Shown here in pieces: positions 1 to 6,124 of a stretch of DNA of 64,000 bases. The notes beneath the pieces were generated by a model. It did not search any database and was not told the DNA's origin. It saw nothing but the letters and a program-made list of their open reading frames with translations. Numbering within the stretch: position 1 is the stretch's first letter; each line of letters starts with the position of its first letter. The position numbers and the translations under genes are program-made. Source of the stretch: Thiodiazotropha sp040506195 (GTDB lineage Bacteria > Pseudomonadota > Gammaproteobacteria > Chromatiales > Chromatiaceae); NCBI GenBank assembly GCA_040506195.1, contig JBEVXH010000003.1, forward strand, positions 248,001 through 312,000, written 5' to 3'.

Positions 1-45
1 AGAGGCAAATATAAGATAGAGTGCAACCAGGATTGAACTTTTCAT
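1..45 (-). CDS. 5' end of a secreted protein gene, cut by the window edge
   Basis: Only the first 15 codons are inside the window, on the minus strand, running off the left edge. They read MKSSILVALYLIFAS, which has the charged start and hydrophobic core of a signal peptide. A Shine-Dalgarno sequence (GAGGTGG) lies just upstream, at about 52-58. The next gene on the same strand (133-567) ends about 90 bases upstream and also encodes a secreted protein, so the two could be co-transcribed. The product cannot be named from this fragment. Confidence 0.6.
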   Translation of the reverse strand, partial: MKSSILVALYLIFAS

Positions 46-132
46 GCAAATCCACCTCAAGCAGCTTAACCTGGGTTCAGCCGATAACTGAACCCAGTGC
101 CAATTTCTACTTGGAATAACTTAACTTACGGT

Positions 133-567
133 TCAATTGACTTTCTGTCCAGGAAAGGCCAAACCATCTCTGTAGAGCGCTTCATATTCGAAATCCGCCT
201 GTTTCTGCGTCCATATCGTGACATACTTACCACCCTTCTTCACGCTAAACTCAGAAACCTTGATGGAATTGAATCTCGGATGTTTTTCACCCTTGACCTG
301 AACGTTATCGAGAACGTATCTGACTTTGATATCTCTTGACAGGTTAGGCATGAAGAGATAATCACCCTCACCTACCATCAAGACAAAATCGGACTCGAGC
401 GCGATATGCGGATCAAGTTTCTCAACTGGACAGGAGGCGCCGTTGTGTGCGCACTCATGGCCATTTATCGTACCAGTGAATGTTTCAGCATGAACCCACA
501 TGGGTGCGGCAAAAATTGCAACCAGTGGCAACGCCGTTTTAATCCAACCAAATGATAAGGATTTCAT
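133..567 (-). CDS. Secreted hypothetical protein, 144 aa
   Basis: The start is ATG with a strong Shine-Dalgarno (AGGAGGG) about 8 bases upstream. Residues 1-27 form a signal peptide ending in VHA, so the mature protein is probably periplasmic. The mature part has two cysteines (in GHECAHNGASC) that could form a disulfide; the rest looks like a small beta-rich domain. I do not recognise the family. It lies upstream of, and in the same orientation as, the truncated secreted-protein gene at the window edge. Confidence that it is a gene is high; no function can be assigned. Confidence 0.8.
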   Translation of the reverse strand: MKSLSFGWIKTALPLVAIFAAPMWVHAETFTGTINGHECAHNGASCPVEKLDPHIALESDFVLMVGEGDYLFMPNLSRDIKVRYVLDNVQVKGEKHPRFNSIKVSEFSVKKGGKYVTIWTQKQADFEYEALYRDGLAFPGQKVN

Positions 568-1316
568 TCAAGTACCCTCCTCTGTTGTTAAACAAGTTTG
601 AAAATATAGGAACTACAACCGGGAGCATTCTTCTGTAACCGCTTCGGATACTCCTGTCACAATCACTTACGCAACGGAGGGAAAAACGGTTTCAATATTA
701 TTTGGCTAAACAACTTAATAAGGATCTGTACAGACAGGGATGACTCGGATTGCGGACAGAGACTTTCACACCAAAATATCATTCTCGGTTGATTACCGCT
801 CCATTGGCAAAATCAAAAATACAGACGCGGTATTTAATTGCCGTAATATAGCTGTACATGACTCGTACAGAGTTTCGCCAACTCAGAGATGAATGATTTC
901 ATTTACTTGTTTTAAGTCGGAACAAGAAATACCAATCGAGTGGCAGGCATGCTGTAGTGAGCCGTCATGACCTCGCTGTATGATGTGGGCAGGCACATGC
1001 TGAAAATGTCTCTGCAGGGACTCTGATTCTTGTTAGTTAGATATGACAAATTGTCAGCATTCAGAGTAAAGACTGCCAATCTGTCAACTATTTAAAAAAT
1101 AATCATTCTTTTTCAGTTGCCTGCAGTCAATCATCTCCCATCCTAAACCTTTTGTGTAAATTATATAAAAATCAATAGCATATAATCACTTTAGTTTCCC
1201 AGCGCATATGCCGAATCGTTTTTATGGTGTGTTTTTTGCACGCAGCTTGTGCCGATTAGGCACAATAAAACAGCAGCTTACAAAATTAAAAAATTACTAT
1301 ATTTGGAGATCGAATC
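568..1316. other. Intergenic region, divergent promoters expected
   Basis: This AT-rich stretch of about 750 bases separates two divergently transcribed secreted-protein genes (133-567 minus, 1317-1889 plus). I find no credible coding region. It holds a short inverted repeat (CTGTAC 852-857 / GTACAG 865-870), a TATAAT hexamer at 1181-1186 without a convincing -35 at the right distance, and the stronger inverted repeat at 1247-1265 listed separately. Confidence 0.6.
1247..1265. promoter_or_regulatory. Inverted repeat in the leader of the Met-rich gene
   Basis: TTGTGCC (1247-1253) and GGCACAA (1259-1265) form a perfect 7-5-7 inverted repeat 51 bases before the start codon at 1317. No T-run follows, so it is not a typical terminator. 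It could be an operator or an RNA hairpin in the 5' leader. I do not recognise the regulator. Confidence 0.4.
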
Positions 1317-1889
1317 ATGAAGAAACTAGCCTCAATCATCACTCTCTCATTGGCCCTCTCGAGTGCATCAGTTGCGTTTGCGGATAAGCAGTCAGGTATG
1401 AGCGGGATGTCCGGCATGGACGGCATGAGCGGGATGTCAGGTATGGGTGGCATGAGCGGGATGTCCGGCATGGACGGCATGAGCGGGATGTCCGGCATGG
1501 GCGGCATGAGCGGGATGTCCGGCATGGGCGGCATGAGCGGGATGTCCGGCATGGGCGGCATGAGCGGGATGTCCGGCATGGGCGGCATGAGCGGGATGTC
1601 AGGTATGGGTGGTATGAGCGGGATGTCCGGCATGAGTGGTATGTCGGGTATGTATGGTACCTATAAGGTTACACCTCAAGGTGTCCATCTTTATCCTGTT
1701 GGAATGTCTGGTATGAGCGGGATGTCCGGCATGGGCGGCATGAGCGGGATGTCAGGTATGAGCGGGATGTCAGGTATGAGCGGGATGTCAGGTATGAGCG
1801 GGATGTCAGGCATGGGCGGTATGAGCGGGATGTCAGGTATGGGCGGCATGAGCGGGATGTCCGGCATGGGAGGTATGTCCGGCCAATAA
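1317..1889 (+). CDS. Secreted Met-Gly-Ser tripeptide-repeat protein, 190 aa
   Basis: The start has a good ribosome site (GGAG, 1305-1308). Residues 1-22 are a signal peptide (MKKLASII...VAFA). Almost all the rest is the tripeptide GM[S/G/D], mostly as the nonapeptide GMSGMSGMG: residues 27-112 and 129-190, split by one non-repetitive linker (YGTYKVTPQGVHLYPV). About one third of the mature residues are Met; there is no Cys and only one His. The DNA repeats with a 27-base period, so copy number probably varies by slippage. Met thioethers bind Cu(I) and are easily oxidised, so metal binding or oxidant scavenging is plausible. The convergent neighbour encodes a lipoprotein methionine sulfoxide reductase, which favours the scavenger idea (inference). 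A structural or adhesive role is the main alternative. The long open frame on the opposite strand is a by-product of the repeats. Confidence 0.85.
   Translation: MKKLASIITLSLALSSASVAFADKQSGMSGMSGMDGMSGMSGMGGMSGMSGMDGMSGMSGMGGMSGMSGMGGMSGMSGMGGMSGMSGMGGMSGMSGMGGMSGMSGMSGMSGMYGTYKVTPQGVHLYPVGMSGMSGMSGMGGMSGMSGMSGMSGMSGMSGMSGMSGMGGMSGMSGMGGMSGMSGMGGMSGQ
1395..1886 (+). repeat. Coding tandem repeats, 27-base period
   Basis: Two blocks (1395-1652 and 1701-1886) repeat units of the type GGCATGAGCGGGATGTCC followed by GGCATGGGC. Neighbouring units are nearly identical, and the substitutions are mostly silent or swap Ser, Gly and Asp. This indicates recent expansion by slippage or recombination and is a likely site of length variation or assembly error. 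Confidence 0.9.
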
Positions 1890-2073
1890 TATGAGGAACA
1901 TAAAAACGACCAAAAATATCAATGATATTTAGCTAACTGACTGGCGCTTAGCACGAAAAGTGAGCGTAAAGAGACTCGCAGCATTGTTAAAGTCTCCTAT
2001 TGGTAACGGGTAGATGTGAGAAAAATAAAAAAAGTTGTGCAACAAGAAACTAGAATAACTAGTTTTGTATAAT

Positions 2074-2117
2074 CGCATATCGCCGATCATTGTGATCGGC
2101 TGATATGCGTTTTTTTA
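2074..2117 (+). terminator. Rho-independent terminator after the Met-rich gene
   Basis: A long hairpin (CGCATATC-G-CCGATCA, loop, TGATCGG-C-TGATATGCG) is followed by a run of T at 2110-2116. On the opposite strand no T-run follows the stem, so it acts on plus-strand transcripts. It lies about 185 bases past the stop of the Met-rich gene, giving that mRNA a long 3' tail, or ending a small RNA from 1890-2070. Confidence 0.8.
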
Positions 2118-2176
2118 TTCCTGAAATTTCTAACTCCTTATTCAAGCATGCTTGAGCGGGTGTTGTTGATCCGGAT

Positions 2177-3331
2177 TTAAGAACTCTCAGCCATCATTTC
2201 AAAAAACAAATTTAGGTATTCTGAGTAGCCTTGCGATTCCATCTGCGCCCTGGGTATAAACCGCAATGCCGCCGAGTTAATGCAATATCGCAAACCCGTC
2301 GGCGCAGGACCATCGTCAAATAGATGACCCAGATGGGAATCGCCGATACGACTGCGGATCTCGGTACGCACACCAAACAGCGAGCGCTCCTCGTTCTCAG
2401 TCACCACTTCCGGCTGAATCGGTTTGGTGAAACTGGGCCAACCGGTCCCTGACCTGTACTTGTCGGTGGACGAGAACAGAGGCTCACCAGTCACCACGTC
2501 GACGTAGATCCCTTCCCGCTTCTCATCCCAGTAAGCGTTATTGAACGGTTGTTCTGTGTCGTTCTCCTGAGTCACGCGGTACTGCAGCGGGGTGAGCATA
2601 CCCCTGATAATTGCATCAGTTGGTCTGCTATAGCGGGTACTCTTCCCGGCGAGTGCAGTTTCCTCAGCTGGTTCGTCGCGATATTGGGTGTAATCCACAA
2701 AACGCTCCTCACCCCAGACCTCATCAACGAACTGATAGCGGCCTGAGTTGAAGGTATAGAAGTTATATCGGATCGGATTTTTCTTGTAGTAATCCTGGTG
2801 TTTCTTTTCCGCCTTGTAGAATGATTTGAACGGAACAATCTCAATCGCAACCGGTTTCTTGTAGCGTCCCGAGGCGGCTAATTCGTCGCGTAAACGTTCC
2901 GCAATCATTTTCTGTTCAGAATTGTGATAAAAGATAGCCGGACGGTACTGTCTGCCGCGATCATAGAACTGGCCTCGGGAATCGGTGGGATCCATCATCC
3001 TCCACAGGCCCTGAATCAAGCCCGAATAGCTGATGACTTCAGGATCGTAATAGACCTGCACAGCTTCGGTATGCCCGGTGCCTCCTCTTGCGACTTTCCG
3101 GTAGGTCGGGTTTTTATCCCTTCCACCGCTGTAGCCTGAAACAGCCTCTTTGACGCCTGGCAGCCCTTCGAATCCCGCCTCGATGCACCAGAAACAGCCA
3201 CCGGCAAAAGTCGCGACCGACAGTCCCTGCAGCATCTCGTCAGGCAGCTCAGCCTGTTCGGTCACCGACTGGGCGCAACCGGAAAACATCGCCATTAAAG
3301 CCAGCAGGCCACTCCACACAGTTAGTTTCAT
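2177..3331 (-). CDS. msrAB: Lipoprotein MsrA-MsrB peptide methionine sulfoxide reductase
   Basis: This fusion enzyme reduces both Met-S-oxide (MsrA) and Met-R-oxide (MsrB) in proteins. I start it at 3331 because residues 1-19 then form a lipoprotein signal (lipobox FSGC19) and AGAGG precedes the ATG; a longer frame starts at 3382. The MsrA domain carries GGCFWC (catalytic Cys46). MsrB carries GTGWPSF and RYCINS (catalytic Cys350). The MsrB zinc cysteines are absent, as in many fused forms, and Thr296 sits where many MsrB proteins have the resolving Cys. The only cysteines are 19, 46, 49 and 350, so regeneration must rely on Cys49 or on an external thiol donor. The lipid anchor places it in the envelope. 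It is transcribed toward the Met-rich secreted protein gene. Confidence 0.95.
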   Translation of the reverse strand: MKLTVWSGLLALMAMFSGCAQSVTEQAELPDEMLQGLSVATFAGGCFWCIEAGFEGLPGVKEAVSGYSGGRDKNPTYRKVARGGTGHTEAVQVYYDPEVISYSGLIQGLWRMMDPTDSRGQFYDRGRQYRPAIFYHNSEQKMIAERLRDELAASGRYKKPVAIEIVPFKSFYKAEKKHQDYYKKNPIRYNFYTFNSGRYQFVDEVWGEERFVDYTQYRDEPAEETALAGKSTRYSRPTDAIIRGMLTPLQYRVTQENDTEQPFNNAYWDEKREGIYVDVVTGEPLFSSTDKYRSGTGWPSFTKPIQPEVVTENEERSLFGVRTEIRSRIGDSHLGHLFDDGPAPTGLRYCINSAALRFIPRAQMESQGYSEYLNLFFEMMAESS

Positions 3332-3399
3332 TGCGTTATCCTCTGTATAACTATTTAGATTGGTTCTAAATATGAATAGCAAAGTTCACCGGCCTATCA

Positions 3400-3421
3400 C
3401 GATAAAATCACGATTTTATCG
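3400..3421. promoter_or_regulatory. Near-perfect palindrome upstream of msrAB
   Basis: CGATAAAATC (3400-3409) and GATTTTATCG (3412-3421) form a 10-2-10 inverted repeat. Its inner edge is about 70 bases upstream of the msrAB start at 3331, where an operator would sit. It does not match the MetJ, LexA, Fur or FNR sites that I know. The regulator is unknown. Confidence 0.5.
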
Positions 3422-3629
3422 CCAAAATAATCTTATAAAAAACAAGGCATTCAGGTTACTTCCGGGGGGGTAACCCCCACTCCCCCCAAAGCTGGATAAA
3501 ATCGGTACTTGGTTTACTAGGGCCTGGGTTCAGTTCAACAAGATACCTTCAAAAAGTGAGAATCCACTTTGCTGATCTTACATATCCACTTGAATTGATA
3601 TATAACAATAATCAATCCTACGAATGACC

Positions 3630-3666
3630 AGATATTGTGTTCGCGATTTTTCCCAACACAATATCT
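3630..3666. repeat. 12-base inverted repeat with 13-base loop
   Basis: AGATATTGTGTT (3630-3641) and AACACAATATCT (3655-3666) are exact reverse complements around a 13-base spacer. No T-run follows on either strand. It could be a hairpin in a leader RNA or a remnant of a small mobile repeat. Confidence 0.6.
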
Positions 3667-3999
3667 TGTATCTTGAAACTGGTTACGCTAAGGTTAGACG
3701 ATATAGGCCGAACTTGGGGAGATAGACCGGCTAATGTTGGCAAAAAGCAGATTTTCTCGGCTAATACTCTCGCCTTGTAATATTTGCAGCCAATCTTAAT
3801 AACCAGAAATTACTGCCTATATGACAAGTCTGAATAAGCGGTATTTCTTTGCAAAGCCTGACACCTGGCCTCAAGCAGGTGGTGTTTTGGGGTGTTCTTT
3901 TTCGAGTTTTGGAAGCTGGCGGGCCTCAAGGCCCTGACGAGGCATGAGTGCAGCTCACCAGAGAGTCGAAAAATTTTATTTAATCTAGGGGTAAACAAG

Positions 4000-4191
4000 A
4001 TGCACTGCTCACACTGTTCTTCGCTGATGGCCGAGATCGAGACACAGAAGGATGTGAATATTGAACAGTCGCGATATGAGTGCCCGGTTTGTCGACGAAC
4101 ACAGTTGGTGACAAGGACGTTGGATCAATGGAAGGATCATTTAGCTTTAATGTCAGGAAGGTTAGCAAGACAAGCACTTCGATATCCATAA
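4000..4191 (+). CDS. Small zinc-ribbon protein, 63 aa
   Basis: I choose the ATG at 4000, preceded by AGGGG at 3986-3990; the open frame extends upstream, but without a ribosome site. The protein begins MHCSHC and has a second pair ECPVC, that is CxxC at residues 3-6 and 28-31, the pattern of a one-zinc ribbon. The C-terminal half is basic and helical (TLDQWKDHLALM). A good terminator follows at 4232. I do not recognise a named family. Small zinc ribbons of this type often bind nucleic acids or act as accessory subunits, but nothing here proves that. Confidence 0.6.
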   Translation: MHCSHCSSLMAEIETQKDVNIEQSRYECPVCRRTQLVTRTLDQWKDHLALMSGRLARQALRYP

Positions 4192-4231
4192 GGTGCTTTC
4201 AGGAACTCTCCTCACTACCTGCCATTGCAGG

Positions 4232-4266
4232 CGGGCGATGCCGCAACAGCGCATCGCCCGGTTTTT
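4232..4266 (+). terminator. Rho-independent terminator
   Basis: CGGGCGATGC (4232-4241) pairs perfectly with GCATCGCCCG (4251-4260) and is followed by GTTTTT. It lies 41 bases after the stop of the zinc-ribbon gene and supports that small gene as a real transcript. Confidence 0.85.
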
Positions 4267-4425
4267 CCTCAAACAGCCTGTATTTCTCTACTGTTTTCTT
4301 AAATAAAAATCATCCAACAATAAGGTCCGGTATATTTTATCCGGATCGAGCCCGTTTACCGAAGCATTGCATTCCTATCGGCAACATAGCAATCAGACGA
4401 GCAACGCCGAGTGGTGCTTTTTCAG

Positions 4426-4498
4426 GCGTACCCCAAGGGCACTTCCTTCGGGGCGTACCCCAAGGGCACTTCCTTCGGGGCGCACCCCGAAGGGCCGG
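4426..4498. repeat. 27-base tandem repeat, about 2.7 copies
   Basis: Units start at 4426, 4453 and 4480. Each begins GCGTACCCCAAGGGC and continues ACTTCCTTCGGG; the third is degenerate (GCGCACCCCGAAGGGC) and ends in a GC-rich hairpin followed by CTTTTT. The GAAGG/CCTTC parts allow each unit to fold. It looks like an intergenic repeat element and not coding sequence. Confidence 0.8.
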
Positions 4499-4585
4499 GG
4501 CTTTTTCGCCCCCAGCGGCGTTATCATTCGCTCATGTAGAATGACTACACCTCGCTCATTCTGCCTTGCTGGGCACGAAAACAGC

Positions 4586-4623
4586 CCCAGCAGGGCGTAT
4601 TGGATTAGTGTCAACAGGCCCTA
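4586..4623. repeat. Dispersed 38-base intergenic repeat, copy 1
   Basis: This stretch matches 53373-53410 at 33 of 38 positions. The conserved parts are CCCAGCAG, GATTAGT and TCAACAGGCCCTA. Both copies lie between convergent genes. The right end contains CAGGCCCTA, the complement of the TAGGGCCTG element found at four other intergenic sites. Confidence 0.8.
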
Positions 4624-4659
4624 AAATGCTTGAACTGTGGGTTACACCCTCTTTCTTTA

Positions 4660-5355
4660 TCACAACCGTGATTGCAGCTCGCGGATGTGGGAGATTGTAC
4701 CCATTGAACCTAAACCGCGGCGTTTCAAATCCTCTTTGTTCTCCGTATCCAGGAAATAGGTTACGAGAAAACTGTCGATACCACACTTTTTTGCACCCAG
4801 GTGTTCTTTACTGCTGCCATCCCCGACAAAAAGGGCCTGGTTCGAATTAATCTCCATTTCAGCCAGGGCCATCCTATAGATTTCTGGCTCAGGCTTCTTC
4901 ACCCCATGCTTACAACTGAAATGCACCGTTGTGAAGAGTTGCGCAAGAGGCGAATCGGACCATGCACGTACCTCACCCGTCGAGGCATTGGAAATAAGCC
5001 CCAGTGTCAGACCTCTCTCACTAAGAGCCTCAAGGGCTTTCATGATACCAGGTTCTACAGCGGTCAATGCCGTATCAAAACGGATCTGACGCGCTTCAGC
5101 TGCTTTGTGAATTGTGGAGAGTGGAATGGTTGGATCGAGACTGTGCGCCATACGCCTAACGGTTTCAACATGATCGGTTTCGCTCAGTATATCGTGGTGC
5201 TCGCTGAAACACGCCTGATTCCATGCCTCGCGATCCAAATCCAAGATATCAGCCGTATAACGGCCGCTGTCGCCGGCGGCTTTTGAGACACTGATCAGGG
5301 TGCCGAAAAGATCAAATAAAAGGGCCTTGTATGGTGATTTCATGATTTTCTGCAT
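4660..5355 (-). CDS. HAD-superfamily hydrolase
   Basis: The four HAD motifs are present: FDLFGTL near the N-terminus (nucleophile Asp), LISNAS (motif II), a Lys in GVKKPEPEIY (motif III) and FVGDGSSKEHLGA (motif IV acidic residue). The cap is helical and inserted after motif I. The DLFGT form of motif I is common among haloacid-dehalogenase and phosphoglycolate-phosphatase-like members, so a small phosphorylated metabolite is the likely substrate; I cannot say which. The start is uncertain: ATG at 5355 or 5343, or TTG at 5394, none with a strong ribosome site. It is monocistronic and convergent with the zinc-ribbon gene. Confidence 0.85.
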   Translation of the reverse strand: MQKIMKSPYKALLFDLFGTLISVSKAAGDSGRYTADILDLDREAWNQACFSEHHDILSETDHVETVRRMAHSLDPTIPLSTIHKAAEARQIRFDTALTAVEPGIMKALEALSERGLTLGLISNASTGEVRAWSDSPLAQLFTTVHFSCKHGVKKPEPEIYRMALAEMEINSNQALFVGDGSSKEHLGAKKCGIDSFLVTYFLDTENKEDLKRRGLGSMGTISHIRELQSRL

Positions 5356-5532
5356 GATTGTTGTCTGAAACGCATTCGTTCTTATTCCGATCAAACCGCT
5401 GATGACAATATGATTAATGATTTGTCGTCTGACTTTATACGCATACTATTTGTGGTATTTACAGTCCCTTCCCAACCTGACACTATACTGACAGGATCGC
5501 CTGTCTAGATGATATAAAAAAGGGAGAAACGC

Positions 5533-5889
5533 ATGTCCATCATTATAAATGGCAAGACCATCAATCTCGACGAGGAAGGCTTTCTCGTTAACCTGGAGGA
5601 CTGGAGCGAAGATGTGGCTGAACATCTGGCTATAAACGAGGGATTGGAGATTTCTACGGAACACTCGGTGCTGATTCATAAGGCCAGAGAATTCTACCTC
5701 GAAAAGCAGAGCACTCCGTCCACTCGAGAGATTATTCACATGATTGCGGAGAATTTGGGCCAGGACCCGATAGTGGACAGACGCTCGATTGATAAATACC
5801 TCTATCAACTGTTTCCACATGGCCCCGACAAGCAACTAGCCAAACTTGCCGGTCTCCCTAAGCCATTGCCGTCAGACACGGAAGCCTAG
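5533..5889 (+). CDS. DsrC/TusE-family protein without cysteines (RspA type)
   Basis: Homology to DsrC/TusE is clear along the full length (DEEGFLVNLEDWSEDVAEHLA, SPSTREI-like STPSTREIIHMI, and LFPHGP, GLPKP at the C-terminus). DsrC and TusE carry sulfur on a C-terminal Cys (GLPKPTGCV-like), and DsrC has a second Cys before GLPKP. Here the tail reads KQLAKLAGLPKP followed by LPSDTEA, and the whole 118-aa protein has no Cys. It therefore cannot bind sulfur covalently. Such cysteine-free homologues are known as RspA and are thought to be regulatory. AGGGAG precedes the ATG. The next gene on the strand is a CPA2 antiporter 235 bases away. Its presence suggests sulfur metabolism in this organism. 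Confidence 0.9.
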   Translation: MSIIINGKTINLDEEGFLVNLEDWSEDVAEHLAINEGLEISTEHSVLIHKAREFYLEKQSTPSTREIIHMIAENLGQDPIVDRRSIDKYLYQLFPHGPDKQLAKLAGLPKPLPSDTEA

Positions 5890-5933
5890 AACGACTCAGT
5901 TAAGTGTAACCTGTAAACACTATATATCGTGTT

Positions 5934-5954
5934 GGTACGAAACCTCCTCGTACC
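5934..5954. repeat. 7-7-7 inverted repeat between rspA-like and antiporter genes
   Basis: GGTACGA (5934-5940) and TCGTACC (5948-5954) are exact reverse complements. It is 45 bases past the stop of the DsrC-like gene and has no T-run, so it is either a weak terminator, an mRNA-stabilising hairpin or an operator for the downstream antiporter gene. Confidence 0.5.
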
Positions 5955-6124
5955 GGGCCTTACTTCTTGCGTCCCGGCCAAATCGGACAAGACGCTGCCC
6001 TGGGTCAAATCTTTTTATCACTGTTTGTCATATTATTGAGTTAAGCAGTATATGCAGGGCATGATGATCCTCATTTAATCCACAACAAGGTTCTGATTTC
6101 TCTGCAAAAAGAGGTCTGGCAGTT

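Larger units (their letters stand above)
3332..3999. other. Intergenic region with several inverted repeats
   Basis: No convincing gene is present. It holds, in order, a palindrome at 3400-3421 near the msrAB start, a G-run/C-run hairpin (GGGGGGG then CCCCC and CCCCCC, about 3463-3486), one copy of TAGGGCCTG (3518-3526) and a 12-base inverted repeat at 3630-3666. The density of hairpins suggests regulatory RNA or repeat-derived sequence. Confidence 0.6.
4192..4659. other. Repeat-rich intergenic region
   Basis: Between the zinc-ribbon gene and the convergent HAD gene are a terminator (4232-4266), a 27-base tandem repeat (4426-4498), a direct repeat TCGCTCAT on both sides of a small TGTAG/CTACA hairpin (about 4528-4561), and a 38-base element (4586-4623) found again at 53373-53410. 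I see no gene; frames through the tandem repeat give low-complexity peptides. Confidence 0.7.

Noticed and set aside
1152..1186. Promoter TTGTGT/TATAAT for the Met-rich gene
   Set aside because: The spacing is 23 bases, too long for a sigma-70 promoter; no better -35 was found for the TATAAT.
1286..1633. Minus-strand frame of 115 codons rich in Pro, Met, Asp and Ile opposite the Met-rich gene
   Set aside because: It exists only because the 27-base repeat lacks stops in this frame; there is no ribosome site, and the plus strand has a signal peptide and ribosome site.
4426..4498. Tandem 27-mers as a CRISPR array
   Set aside because: The units are directly joined without unique spacers, only about 2.7 copies exist, and no cas gene is near.
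4080..4544. Plus-strand frame of 154 codons through the tandem repeat
   Set aside because: It overlaps the zinc-ribbon gene and a terminator, has no ribosome site and gives a low-complexity peptide.
5458..5489. Promoter TTTACA/TATACT for the DsrC-like gene
   Set aside because: The 20-base spacer is outside the normal range; plausible, but not supportable by eye.
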